Shown here in pieces: positions 1-12,376 of a stretch of DNA of 64,000 nt (the stretch's first letter is position 1; every line of letters begins with the position of its first letter). A program made the position numbers and the translations under genes. The notes beneath the pieces were generated by a model, which saw only the letters and a program-made list of their open reading frames with translations, had not been told where the DNA came from and did not search any database. The stretch comes from Impatiens glandulifera (Eukaryota; Streptophyta; Magnoliopsida; Ericales; Balsaminaceae). The stretch lies in assembly GCF_907164915.1 (NCBI RefSeq), contig NC_061862.1, forward strand, positions 7,427,505 through 7,491,504. The letters are read 5' to 3'.

Positions 1-2298
1 AAATATGAGATCATACTAGCCTAGAGATAAAGGAGAAAAGATTCTTAATTAATTTGCTATTAAATATGAACTTGTTTTACTATAATTTAAATAATTCTAA
101 TTCTAATTGTAATAATAATTAATAGTTTGATAAATAATTAAATTCTAAATTATAAATTTAACCCATATATATATATATATATTCACGCCAGTCTAATTTT
201 CTAATTTTGGCTAAAAACTTCCTGAAGCATTTAAATCGATCATAAAACTTGTTTGAATTTACTTTTTCCTCCCTTTCAACTTTCTTTTTTTAAAAGCCTC
301 ACTCATTTTTATAAAATCCTAACAAAATACAAATGGTTATTCTTAACTAAACATAAAATTTCACAAATTTTTAAGGTATGTTTGAACTAATTCTCAATTT
401 TCACCATCCTTGTCATACCCTAACTTGAATTTTATAACTCAAAAAATCATAATCAAAATTTTTACATATTCCTAAAATTATTCTTAACCAAAATAACTTT
501 TTTATATAAATCTTAAGACATTTGAAATAATTTTTAATATATCTTAACTTAAGTTTTACCACTCCAAAAATCACAAGATTTATTTTACATGCATCTAATG
601 TTGTTCTTCGCAATTCCATGAAAGTAAATCTTTATTTGAGCAAATTCGTTTTCCATATCTCGTTTAATGCTATTTTTCATTCAACTTTGGTCTATCGCTT
701 TCATTATTCAATCTCGTCTAATATTATGAATATCATTAACTCGTATTTAGGAAAATAATAATCATAGTCTCTTTTTAGATGCAAGTTACAAATTTTAGAC
801 GAACAATTCAAGTTTTGAACCCAAACAAGTATAACAATCTTTCACGTTTCGAACAACAAAATGTTTCAGAGTAGAGATCGTCCATTTACAACAGTTGTGT
901 GTGCTATATCGCCGAGACCTTTTCCTACATATCACCAAATATCAACCTCTTAAAATAAATCTTTGAATTTCTTTCTTAATTTATTTAGAAGAAAATTAGG
1001 TGACGACTCTTAATTGAGTCAGATACATCTCGATCGGTTACTCATCTCACTTTAAGTCGACGATGCAACTTGTGAAAGAGTGGTCTTCTCGTCACTTTTA
1101 CAAGATTCGAAAGTAAGGTAAGCAAAAAGATTTTTAACCGAGCTTAATTTCAAAATTTCTGAAATATGGTAGAAACATATAAATAGATGTACTAAGCAGC
1201 GTCAGTATACCTTAAGCAAGGAAATTATAGGTATGTAGGTGGCGTTACACAACGTTTATTCTACATTATCTTAAGAGTAAGAGGCGACGTGCCTCAATGG
1301 GTAGGATCTCATGCGAGCAAACAAACAAATGTGAACTCAAGGTTCATATTGTTGGTTTCGGGGTTTGCATCATTCTAGTTAGTTTTTTTTATCGCTCCTT
1401 TTTAGTTTTTTCGATCTTTAAAACAATTTTTACCCCGTCTTGAAGGGCGGTTCTTACATCGAAATTGGTATGTGCCCCATGCCTTACATTTCGCTTGAAT
1501 CCGAGGAATTTTGATGGTATATTCGACCCGAGTACCTCTTAAAAAAAATAAAAGTAAAAAGTGTAATAGATAATTAATTATTATTTAATAATATAAATTA
1601 ATTATAAAAAAGAAAAAGAAAAAATGTTAATGCAAAATTAGGTTAGAAACAATATATAAAATAATGTGTATATTTTTAAATTATTTGAAAGAGAGAAAAA
1701 TTATTTATATATATTTAATATAAAATTATATATATTTTATAAAGATATATTGATATAGAAGAATTTTGACAGAGTTATTTTATTTATAAGTTAATATTTA
1801 TCTAAATATAACACTTATTTTAGGTCAAATATTATTATTTTATATTTAAAATTGTAATAATTATTAATTATAATAAAAAAATATAAATTATATAATTTTT
1901 TAGTGTCCTGTATTTAAATTTAAATTATTATTATTAAATAAATTAATAAAAAACTTAAAGAGTAAATAAACAAAATAAATGATAAAATTACAATTACAAA
2001 CTCATATACTATCTTTTAATTATTTATATATATTTATATATTAAATTTAAATATTACAATTTCATAAAATATACTTAATATAAAACTTATTCAAAAAGTT
2101 TATATAATAGGAAGGAAAATGAAATGATAACTTTTATTTAATTATATCTATATTAAGTTTAAATATTTTCAAACATTTTTCATATAAATATATATAAAAA
2201 TAATAATAATATAAATTTAGATTTGATACACCAAACTTTTATCATTCTCCCTCTATAAATTATTTTAAAAAATAATAATAAAAATTATAATTACAAAC

Positions 2299-2302
<4 letters not shown>

Positions 2303-2360
<58 letters not shown>
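2303..2360. repeat. (AT)n microsatellite
   Basis: An uninterrupted AT dinucleotide run of about 58 bases, read directly. A shorter run lies at about 2692-2718. Confidence 0.95.
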
Positions 2361-2362
<2 letters not shown>

Positions 2363-2516
2363 ATTTAAATGTTACACTCTTATATAAAATATTACTTAAT
2401 ATAAAACTCATTCAAAATGTTTATATAATAGAATAAAATATAATATAATATAAAATAATAAATAATTTATTTAGTTATATCTATATTAAGTTTAAATATT
2501 TTAAACATTTGTTATA

Positions 2517-2518
2517 TA

Positions 2519-2551
<33 letters not shown>
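2517..2551. repeat. (TAA)n microsatellite
   Basis: A run of about eleven TAA units in AT-rich intergenic DNA, read directly. Confidence 0.95.
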
Positions 2552-2552
<1 letters not shown>

Positions 2553-2691
2553 TAATATTAAATATGATGAATCAAACTTTTAAGTTTAATATCTTTTTTC
2601 TCCATATAATTTTCATTAATTTTCTTTTAAGTTTAATTTATTTTAATTATTATTTATTATTTTTTTTGATAATTTAGTTATCTTTTTTTAT

Positions 2692-2722
<31 letters not shown>

Positions 2723-3673
2723 TGTTCTCTTATTAATATTTTTATATACAATTGATGATAATTATATAAATAAATTATTTTTGTTAGGTTAGAATTTGGT
2801 TTTGATTGAATTGATAAACAAGTAGTTAATGTATCTGAAATAATGTAATATTATTAAAAAAAATTATGAAATTGATTTAGTTTTGAAGTTTTTGTAAAAA
2901 AAAATTTGTAAGTGATTTAGATTGACAATTTAAGGAGACAGATTGTTTTTGTTGCTTTTCATTTTCTTATTCTGATATAAGATAGTGGCTAAAATTTATA
3001 ATTATAAAAATCACAACTGTAATATTTATAATGTAATCCTTGATTAAAAATATCTTTAAAAAGTTTTATAACATTTGATTCAAACTTATTTAGGTCTACA
3101 TTGTATTAATTTTGATTTATGATGACTTTTAGATATTTAGTTAAGAATGATTTAAAATTTAAGCATCATATTATTTTTTATTATAATACATTTTACAACT
3201 ATTTAGTTAAAAATGATTTAACGTCTAAGTATGGTATTAATCTTTATTTAGGATAAATTTTGGTTAGTCTACCTTAAAGAATTTGAGAAATCATTTTTTT
3301 TGAAATATTTTATGTAACAATATTATTTATTTTTCATTGTTTATTTTTTTTCTCTTATTTATTTATAAAGTAGCTTAAACTAAAATAAATTATTACAGAC
3401 TTGAGTACAAATATGTTTAAATAAAATGTTGAACAATCTTTTATTTATTTATTATATACATATAATATGTAATATTTATTAATTATTTATACCATTTTTC
3501 TCTTAAAAATATAAAACTTTACTTTTATTCTATATATGATCAAATTATCTTTAATATTTTTCAAACTTCATATTATGAAAATTAGAATAAATATTCAAAA
3601 TACATATTTGTTAGTAATTTTGAATGGTAAATTTTAAAATTAATTGTTTTGATAGAATTTAATTGGTATAAGA

Positions 3674-4105
3674 ATATAATTAATATACACTTGCATTTTA
3701 TTATAATTTAATTTAAATTACATATATTCACCTTTTAAAATTTTATTAACTATGTGTTGTAACCTATACCATTTTAAAATTTTATTAACTAATGGATTGA
3801 TATTACAACATAGAAAAATATTTAAATAAAATAATTTTACTTTATTTGTGTTGGACAATGGTAAGAAACTTCAATAATAGTAAGTAATTTATTTGAATAA
3901 TTTGAGATAATTTGAGACTACATAATAATTATTTTCTGTGTTTTAATAATATCTTTCAAACTCTCCATTATAAAATTCTTGCATTTTTCTCTCTAAAGGG
4001 CAATGAGAGACGGTATCTCTTATGTCACAGAAGCAACATCGACAAACAGATCAGGAAAATCTGTTCACCAAATATCAAATAATTATTATATTAGTCCATA
4101 ATTAA
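3674..4105 (+). repeat. Long inverted repeat, left arm, outer part
   Basis: Read as reverse complement, this stretch matches 15089-15424 over most of its length with scattered differences (for example TAATATAATAATTATTTGAT and AATGCAAGTGTATATTAATT in both). Its homology stops exactly where the CACTA element begins and resumes on the other side of that element, so the arm was continuous before the insertion. The left arm carries about 90 extra bases, partly an internal duplication around 3725-3795 (TTTTAAAATTTTATTAACTA twice). Confidence 0.75.
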
Positions 4106-4119
4106 CACTGGTAAAAAAA
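4106..4119 (+). repeat. CACTA 5' terminal inverted repeat
   Basis: CACTGGTAAAAAAA, the exact reverse complement of 12377-12390. Pairing breaks down after 14 bases (GGACC against TGGTC). Confidence 0.95.
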
Positions 4120-4575
4120 GGACCTTTACCGACGGTTTTTCCCGAGGGTTTTGTAAACCTCTCCTAAATACTCCCGAGAGGAACAAATCTTTCGCTATTA
4201 AAAATAGATTCCGAGAGGGTTGTAAAACCTTCGGGTTTGTTACTTATTACCGAAAGTTTTTTGTAGAACTTTCGGTTTTTACCTTCCCAAAAAACCCAAA
4301 AAAATTCTAAGTGTTGGGTGTGGGTTATTTGCGAAGGTTTTAGGAAAAACCTTCGGTTTTGAAGTCCCTTGGTTTTTTAATTGCGAATGTTTTCAAAAAA
4401 CCTTCGGTTTTGCCTTTTTTGAAAATTTCATTTCCGAAAGTTTTACAAAGAACATTCGGTTTTGCTCATTAAAAAAAAATTCTAAATTTGGTATTGGTTT
4501 TTTCCGAAGGGTCTTTAATAAACCCTCGGTTTCTAATATCAAAACCGAAAGTTTTATGAAAACCTTCGGCCTCAA
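4120..4575. repeat. CACTA 5' subterminal motif array
   Basis: About a dozen copies of a short motif of the form CCGAAGGTTTT or CCGAAAGTTTT in alternating orientation (AACCTTCGGTTT in reverse). In En/Spm the subterminal motifs bind TnpA, so this is the likely counterpart. The 3' subterminal region uses the same CCGAAGG core. Confidence 0.8.
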
Positions 4576-4579
4576 CCTC

Positions 4580-4730
4580 TATAAATACAAACCCTAACCC
4601 TTCTCTTTTTCATTCCGCTCATCCCTCCTTTCTCTCTCTTCCGCCGCCGCCGCTTGCCTCCTCCAATTTTTAAATATATATTCTTTTTCATTCCGCTCAT
4701 CCCTCCTTTCTCTCTCTTCGGCCTCAACCT
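4580..4730 (+). promoter_or_regulatory. Transposase promoter and leader with a duplicated segment
   Basis: TATAAATA at 4580-4587 follows the subterminal array and precedes a C/T-rich leader and a CCGCCGCCGCCG stretch, consistent with a plant core promoter at the edge of a CACTA element. About 40 bases of the leader (from 4605) recur from 4682. The second copy runs into GGCCTCAACCT, the sequence lying just upstream of the TATA box, so a small tandem rearrangement has occurred. The start site is inferred. Confidence 0.55.
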
Positions 4731-5690
4731 TGGGTTTTTTGTTTGATATTAGGTTTATTGTTTGATTTTAGGTTATTTGATTGATTTTAGGTTATATTTG
4801 TTTGATTGGGTTGAAAATTTGGTTGATTTTGGTTAGTTTAGGTTATATTAGTTTGATTTTAGTTAGATTAATGATTTGGTAGTTTGATTTTGGGTTTTTT
4901 GTTTGATATTAGGTTTATTGTTTGATTTTAGGTTATTTGATTGATTTTAGGTTATATTTGTTTGATTGGGTTGAAAATTTGGTTGATTTTGGTTAGTTTA
5001 GGTCATATTAGTTTGATTTTAGTTAGATTAATGATTTGGTAGTTTGATTTTGGGTTTTTTGTTTGATATTAGGTTTATTGTTTGATTTTAGGTTATTTGA
5101 TTGATTTTAGGTTATATTTGTTTGATTGGGTTGAAAATTTGGTTGATTTTGGTTAGTTTAGGTGATATTAGTTTGATTTTAGTTAGATTAATGATTTGGT
5201 AGTTTGATTTTGGGTTTTTTGTTTGATATTAGGTTTATTGTTTGATTTTAGGTTATTTGATTGATTTTAGGTTATATTTGTTTGATTGGGTTGAAAATTT
5301 GGTTGATTTTGGTTAGTTTAGGTGATATTAGTTTGATTTTAGTTAGATTAATGATTTGGTAGTTTGATTTTGGGTTTTTTGTTTGATATTAGGTTTATTG
5401 TTTGATTTTAGGTTATTTGATTGATTTTAGGTTATATTTGTTTGATTGGGTTGAAAATTTGGTTGATTTTGGTTAGTTTAGGTGATATTAGTTTGATTTT
5501 AGTTAGATTAATGATTTGGTAGTTTGATTTTGGGTTTTTTGTTTGATATTAGGTTTATTGTTTGATTTTAGGTTATTTGATTGATTTTAGGTTATATTTG
5601 TTTGATTGGGTTGAAAATTTGGTTGATTTTGGTTAGTTTAGGTGATATTAGTTTGATTTTAGTTAGATTAATGATTTGGTAATTTTGATT
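4731..5690 (+). repeat. Six tandem copies of a 160-bp unit
   Basis: Units start at 4731, 4891, 5051, 5211, 5371 and 5531, each beginning TGGGTTTTTTGTTTGATATT. They are almost identical; one visible difference is the base after TTTAGG (T, then C, then G in the remaining four). The array is T/G-rich, codes for nothing evident, and lies between the promoter and the first coding exon, so it is probably leader-intron sequence. Confidence 0.95.
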
Positions 5691-5801
5691 TTGGTTAGAT
5701 TGAAGTTTGATTGGAAGTATGATTTGGTTAGTTTTATTGGTTTGAATATTTGGTTATATTAATGTTGGTTATTGTTATTAGGTTTGGATTAGAAATTTCA
5801 G

Positions 5802-5864
5802 TCGCCCGCTGAACGCCCGTCGATCTACATCCGCTGCTCTTCTTCGTCGCTCTGTTTGTGCACG
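5802..5864 (+). other. Probable non-coding leader exon of the CACTA transcript
   Basis: A GC-richer stretch of 63 bases preceded by an acceptor-like TTTCAG and followed by GTTAGT. It is surrounded by T-rich, intron-like sequence on both sides. It holds no start codon in the transposase frame and is read as a 5' UTR exon between the repeat-filled first intron and the intron ending at 6345. Confidence 0.45.
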
Positions 5865-6349
5865 GTTAGTTCTTGTTGGTTTATTATATGGTTAGGTTAG
5901 TTTAATGTTAGATTAATGTTAGATTTTCATGTTAGATTTAAGTCGAGATTTATGTTTCATTTGAAGTATGTTAGATTAGGTATTATGTTTGATTTCAAGT
6001 ATGTTAGATTAGGTATTATGTTTGATTTATGTTAGATTATGTTAGATTAGGCTTGAAATGTGTATGAATGAAATAATGTTGAATTATAATTTATTGTTTT
6101 GAAATGCGTATGAATGAAATAATGTTAGAATATATGTATGTTAGATTTAAGTTAGATTTAAGTTAGATTTATGTTAGGTTTTATTATTGTTTGTTTATGT
6201 GGAATTTTGGTTATAATATTAGATTAAATTGAATTTTGGTTGCATAATGATAGATTAGTTAGAAATTATGTTAACATTATGTAAGCCTAATTAATTTAGA
6301 CAAATTTAAGTAATTAATAATGCGGGTTTTTTTCCATTTTATTAGAAAT

Positions 6350-9300
6350 ATGGAAGTACCCGATAAAAGCTGGATGACCTTACGTCGAGATCATCCAGAT
6401 TACGAGGAAGGTGTTGACAAATTCCTCGAGTTTGCTGTTAAGAGTACATCCCGACAAAAAGTGAAATGTCCTTGCGTGAAATGTTTGAACACGCCGTTTA
6501 TGGAAATAGACGAAGTGAAGACTCACCTCATCATTTATGGAATAAATGTGCATTATGAGTACTGGTATTGTCATGGAGAAAAAAGACGTACTACTCAAGT
6601 GGTTAATGAAGATGTCGATGAAGATGGCGATGACTACGATGATGATGATGATGATCAGTCAGAGGATGCCGTACCAGAATTCAACGATCCGAGAACGGAG
6701 ACGAATAATACAGTTAACGAAGAGGTCAATGAAGGACGTTATATGCATAATTTCGTAAACGATATGTTCTCCAACGTTAATGATGTCCCGAACAACCATG
6801 AACCAGTCGAAGATGCGCAGAGATTTTATAAATTGCTTGATGATTCCAAACGACCATTGTATGAAGGTGCTCGAATAACGAAATCATCGGCACTGTTGAA
6901 ACTACTTCACATAAAGAATGTCTGTCAATGGACAAATTCTTCGTTCGATATGTTGTTGCGTCTACTTAAAGACTACATATTACCGATTGACGCTCAATTG
7001 CCAAACTCCTACTACGAAAGTAAAAAATTCATTACTGATATCGGGCTTAAGTATGACAAGATAGACGCATGTAGGAACAACTGTATGCTATTTTGGAAAG
7101 ACGACATAAATGAAGATTCTTGTAGAGTTTGTGGTCTTTCAAGATGGAAAGTCGACCAAACAAGTGGGACAGTTCGAGAGAAGCAAAATGGGAAATTCAT
7201 TCCAAAGAAGGTGTTGAGATATTTCCCTCTAATACCAAGACTGCAAAGACTATACATGTCCTCAAAAACGGCTCCAATGATGAGATGGCATAAAGAAGGA
7301 AGAGTTGATAGTGATACGTTGAGACATCCCGCTGATTCCTTAACCTGGAAAACGTTCGATGAAAATTATAAAGATTTTGCGTCTGATTCTCGAAACGTAA
7401 GACTAGGTTTATCAAGCGATGGGTTTCAACCATTTGCAAATGGAAAAAAGTCATATAGTGTTTGGCCGGTTATTCTCGTTCCTTATAATGTGTCACCCTC
7501 TACTTGCATGGATTCTAGCAATTTTATTTTATCTATGTTAATTCCGGGACCAAAGAGTCCGGGAGATGCGATTGACATATTTCTCCAGCCATTGATCGAC
7601 GAGTTGACTGAACTGTGGCAAACTGGTGTGAGAACGTTTGATGCACACACTTCGCAATACTTTAACATGCGAGCGGCATTGTTGTGGACCATTAACGACT
7701 TTCCCGCATACGCGAATTTATCGGGCTGGAGTACGAAAGGTAAATTTGCTTGTCCTTGTTGTAACAACGAAACAGTATCTCTTCGATTGGTTCATGGTTC
7801 CAAACAATGTTACATGGGTCATAGACGCTTCCTTCCACCGAAGCACAAATACAGAAGGGATAAAGAGTCGTTTGATGGTCGAACTGATTATGGAGAGCCC
7901 CCTAGATTGTTAACGGGTCAAGAAAGTTACGAGCAAGCACGAGACCTAGAAGACATAATTCTTAGTACGGATCTAAGCAAGAAAGCCAAGATATATCATG
8001 AAACGCGGGGAGACAATTGGAACAAATTGAGCATTTTCTTCCGCTTGCCTTATTGGAAATCATTATTATTGAGACATAATTTGGATGTGATGCATATTGA
8101 GAAAAATATTTGTGATAGCGTGTTGGGAACAATAATGAATGTGAAAGAGAAGACGAAGGATGGTCCTAAAGCGCGTAAAGACTTACAACTATTAGGCATA
8201 AAGTCATGGTTACATCCTATAAATGATGAAGGAGTGGTTCATTATCCAGAAGCGCCTTTCACTTTGACATCCGATAATAAAAAACGTTTTTGGAAATTCT
8301 TGAAAGATCTCAAGTTGCCTGATGGTTTTTGCTCAAATATCAGTGGTTGTGTAAATTTGGAAGAGAAAAAGATTTCGGGATTAAAGAGTCATGATTGTCA
8401 CATTTTGTTGGAATATCTTATTCCTTTAGCAACTCGTGGATTACTTCCAGATAATGTGTATGATGCGTTAGTAAATTTGTCTCGGTTCTTTCGGTTGTTG
8501 TGTTTCAAAGAGTTGATTGAAGCGGACCTCGAACAATTGTACATGGATATTACATTGACACTCTGCAAATTTGAAATGATTTTTCCACCGTCAATTTTCG
8601 ACATCATGATGCATCTCCCGGTTCACTTGTCATTTGAGGCTTTGCTTGGGGGACCTGTTCAGTATCGATGGATGTATCCGTTTGAACATTACATGGGTAC
8701 AATGAAAAGATATTTGCGGAATAATAACCACCCAGAAGCCTCTATAAGCGAGAGCTATCTTGTAAATGAGAGTATTAGTTTATGTGCAAGGTATATGGAG
8801 GAAGAAGAGCAAGAAAATGCACAAACTGAAATCTCGGGCATTTCTATATTTTCATCGTTGGAAGACCTTTCTAACGGAAAAATATACAACTTGGATTATA
8901 TCGATCGAGTGACAGCTCATTCATACATTTTAAAAAATTGCCCCGAAGCTGAACCTTTTTACATGTAAGATTCTATGTTGCTGTTATTAATTAGCATTAA
9001 AAAGTATGCTTTTTAATATTCGCTCTATTTGCAGAGATTACATGCAGTATTGCAATAACAACGAGTCTCGTGGAGAAACGTTTGCCGCATATTTCAAACA
9101 GAGAGTGAGTTCATTATAAACCATATATTCTAACTCTTTATATTTATTTTAACAACTACATGTCGGGTAAATGTATGTATAGGTTGCTCAATTAACCGAA
9201 TTTAACGACATATCAAGAGACCTCAAGATCTTAGGAGAAGGTCCAAGTATGTACTCGTCTATGTATGTTTGGTGTAAAGTAAACGGATACAAATTCTGTA

Positions 9301-9665
9301 CAGAAAAACACGACGAAGGTTTGACAACTCAAAATAGTGGGGTGGTTGTCGAAGGGTTCAATGGTTCTGAAACTATGTCATACTACGGAGTTTTAACAGA
9401 TATAATCGAAGTGCAATACTTTTCTCACAAACGAGTTGTTTTATTCAAGTGTAAGTGGTTTGATACACACTCGGGGGAACTAGGAGTGAAAGTGGATAAA
9501 TATGGCTTCGTAAGTATAAATGTAAACCGATTTTTAAAAACCCAAAGTCAAGACCCGTATATATTGGCGAGTCAAGCAAAACAAGTCTTCTACGCCCTTG
9601 ATATGTCAGCCCGACCCGGTTGGAAGATTGTGACAAAAATAAAACCGCGGTTTACAAATATATAG
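6350..9665 (+). CDS. CACTA transposase, Tnp2 family
   Basis: Catalytic transposase that binds and cuts the element ends. Exons 6350-8964, 9035-9104 and 9183-9665 join in frame to 1055 residues. I chose ATG 6350 because a pyrimidine-rich acceptor (CATTTTATTAG, ending 6345) lies just before it, which places the in-frame ATG at 6320 inside the intron. Domains, in residues of the 6350 start: transposase-associated domain about 4-76 (CPCVKC), acidic stretch about 90-112, Tnp2 core about 270-510 with SSDGF (Asp 357), NDFPAY (Asp 450) and CPCC, then LDVMHIEKNI about 578-587. A DUF4218-like region is about 690-805 and a DUF4216-like region fills the last exon (FKCKWFD). Which acidic residues are catalytic is inference. 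No stop or frameshift is present once spliced. Confidence 0.93.
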
Positions 9666-9750
9666 ATCAGATTAATTAGGTAGATTATCTGTTTTTTACT
9701 ATATATTATTTCTTATTACTACTTTATTTCAATTAGTCGCTCATTTATTA

Positions 9751-11557
9751 ATGGTGTATGCATTAAGAATGTCTAAAGGTAGTGAAGAACCTTGGTGGAG
9801 TATGAGGAAAACACCCAGCAAACTCTTAAAGCCGTACCAGAACCTCATTGCACAATCAAAAAACTTGAGGCTCCGAGAATCGTCTACTAGAGATGCACCA
9901 CCTATTGCTGTAGTCCCGATAGCTACTGCTCCCCTAGCAGACGAGGATGTTGAGGCTGCTGAGGCAGAAGAGTTTGTAGAGAGTACGTTTGCTAATGTGG
10001 GGGATGAGGACGATGAGGCTGATGACGAGGGTCACGAGGACCCTCAGGACGTGGATGAAGAGGAGGAGCATGGATCGACTCCCGACCCATCATCGACAGG
10101 TAAGTTGTTTACTATTAGTTATAGTTTGAATTGATTCACATATATGATTATGAATTTAATCTATTTTGAAGAATCTTGTGCCCGCAAGAGACGAGGGAAA
10201 AACAAGAATATTGCGTTATCTAAGAGACCAGCGGGGACAAGGATTCCTCTCACTTTTAGAGAGGTAGATGGGAGGCCGGGAGGTGTTGACGTTGGAAGAA
10301 CAAGGTGGTCTAGACATGTGGGGTCGGTTGTGCGGGATCCCTCAGCCGTCTCACACCGTCTTTTGAAGTGGAAGGCATTAAGTGCTGACCAATTGGATTA
10401 CATTTGGAATGCTGCGAAGGTAAAGATTAATTAATTATACATTCATCATTCAATAATTATTTTAAAACATTTGAATATTTTTATTTTCAGGATCCGTTCG
10501 AGGCTACTAATGGTCCTATTGATTCTTTTCGAAAGACCGCAATGGGACACGTCAGACAAATATGGGATAGATGGCGCTCGGATTTGCACAAGGAATATAT
10601 CCGCATCCATAATGGAGACGAGGCCGCGGTACTTGCCAATCCTCCACCAGACTACGATCGAGATGATTGGGAGTTTGTGTGTCGCAACCATTTCTTTACG
10701 GAGAAATTTAAGGTATGGTTTCATAATTCAAATAAAATATGATATTAGTTATTCTAACTTCAATTTTTTTATTTGAATTTCAGAAAAATAGTAACACAAA
10801 TATAGCTAACAGAAAGCAGCTGAAATTCCCGCATCATACGGGAAGTAGACCGTTCGCTCAAATTGAAGAAGAGTTGGTAAGATTGTTATGAGTTATATAA
10901 TAACTTAATATAAAGATTGTTACGAGTTATATAATTTTTTTTTTCAACAGGCGATTGAAATGGGACGGGCTCCATCTGTCGTTGAAGTGTTCAAGAGGAC
11001 CCGTACCCCAAAACCGACAAAAGAAAACCCAACTCCCGTACCGGACGACCGCGTTCAAGAGAAAATTGTAAGTGAATTGAATTTAATTAAATTACTTATA
11101 ACTAGTTTATAAATTATTATATAATTGACAAATTATTTCAAATTTGCAGGTTGAGATGGAGGAAGTTCTAAGTAACGAACCGGAAATATCAGACTTTGAG
11201 TTGACGGAGAGAGTGTTCGGACCACAAAAACATGGGGGAGTATTCGGTATGGGATCAGGCGTCCGACCCACACACTTTCGTCAAGATCGACGGAGTTCTA
11301 ACAATTCTCAACGAGCCATTGATCGATTGTTTGAGGAGAATCAAAGAATGGCGATGGAACTTGAGGAATTGAAGAAAAGGGATGAAGAAAAAACACAAAA
11401 GATTAATCAAATCCAAGCGGAAAAGGTAGAATTGATTTCAAGAATGGATAGGGAAAGTGCAAAACAGGAGAAGGAAAGGTTAGAATTGAATGCAAGATTA
11501 GAGAATTTTGAAATGTTTATGCGGCAATATCAACCACCCCCTCCCCCCACCAGCTAG
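9751..11557 (+). CDS. TnpA/Ptta-type accessory transposase (Transposase_24-like)
   Basis: Second CACTA gene. Exons 9751-10099, 10172-10419, 10491-10712, 10784-10876, 10951-11067 and 11150-11557 all have GT-AG borders and matching phases, giving 478 residues. Features: an acidic linker about residues 65-115, a basic patch CARKRRGKNK, the core region (HVRQIWDRWRSD, then DWEFVCRNHF), and a C-terminal coiled coil rich in E, K and L ending in a proline run. In En/Spm the smaller protein binds subterminal repeats and assists transposition; the same role is inferred here. An acceptor-like CAATTAG ends at 9736, just before the ATG. This fits alternative splicing from a shared upstream leader as in En/Spm tnpA/tnpD, but another first exon cannot be excluded. 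Confidence 0.85.
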
Positions 11558-11775
11558 TTCTAAGACGTTTCGACTATATGAATTGATTGAATATGTTTAA
11601 TGTTTAATGTAAAACTTGTTGTTGGGATGATTGATTGGAGAATTTTGGAATGATGATTTTGTTTTACGAATTGATTGGTTTGGCTGGCTGAACAGGTTTT
11701 AGGTTTCGGTATGCGGTTTCGGTTGAGCACAAATCAGTACGGCTATTTTGTATATTTTTAAGAGAAACCCCGAAA

Positions 11776-12215
11776 GATAAATGGAAGCTTTCGGTTTTTA
11801 TTCAAAGGAAAAACCGAAGGTTATGCTAATAACTCTCGGTTTTTATTCAAAGGAAAAACCGAAGGTTATGCTAATAACTCTCGGTTTTTATTCAAAGGAA
11901 AAACCGAAGGTTATGCTAATAACTCTCGGTTTTTCCTTTGAATAAAAACCGAAGGTTATGCTAATAACTCTCGGTTTTCCTTCAAAGGAAAAACCGAAGG
12001 TTATGCTAATAACTCTCTGTTTTTCTTCAAAGGAAAAACCGAAGGTTATGCTAATAACTCTCGGTTTTTCTTCTAAGGAAAAACCGAAGGTTATGCTAAT
12101 AACTCTCGGTTTTTCTTCTAAGGAAAAACCGAAGGTTCAATCAATAACTCTCGGTTTTTCTTTCGAGGGAAAAACCGAAGGTTAAACTAATAACTCTCGG
12201 TTTTTCTCATTGAAG
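11776..12215 (+). repeat. CACTA 3' subterminal array of ~45-bp units with palindromic cores
   Basis: Nine to ten units with 45-bp spacing (TTATGCTAAT at 11821, 11866, 11911, 11956, 12001, 12046 and 12091, then diverged copies). Each unit carries CGGTTTTT and AAAAACCG arms around a 9-base spacer, next to CCGAAGG. They probably bind the TnpA-type protein. An open frame happens to run through the array (11958-12185), but it only reflects the repeat length being divisible by three. Confidence 0.9.
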
Positions 12216-12376
12216 AAAACCCGAGAACTAGAGGACATCTTTCGGTAAATACACAATTATTTTTAACGACGGAGTCAATACCGAGGGATGTCGACAGTTA
12301 CCTTAACTCTCGGATTTTAGTCTATACCGAAAGATATGTGCTCAAAACCGAGAGTTAAAACTCTCGGTTTTGACCA

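Larger units (their letters stand above)
1..4105. other. AT-rich intergenic DNA
   Basis: I find no credible gene in this stretch; the short open frames are low-complexity AT-rich translations. A less AT-rich island at about 840-1510 contains phrases resembling decayed LTR-retrotransposon sequence (for example GGCGGTTCTTACA near 1447), but no open frame, PBS or paired LTR is visible. Microsatellites are listed separately. The last ~430 bases belong to a long inverted repeat. Confidence 0.6.

Noticed and set aside
4393..4575. 60-codon minus-strand frame in the CACTA 5' end
   Set aside because: It lies in the subterminal motif array and its peptide is a by-product of the repeated motif.
6320..6349. 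Upstream ATG for the Tnp2 transposase
   Set aside because: A strong acceptor (CATTTTATTAG, ending 6345) places these bases in an intron; the next in-frame ATG at 6350 starts the conserved domain.
11958..12185. A 75-codon repetitive frame (LITLGFSSKEKPKV units)
   Set aside because: It is the 45-bp subterminal array read in frame; 45 is divisible by three. No gene context.
4731..12215. Repeat arrays considered as CRISPR
   Set aside because: Units are contiguous (160 bp and 45 bp) without unique spacers, in a eukaryotic transposon.
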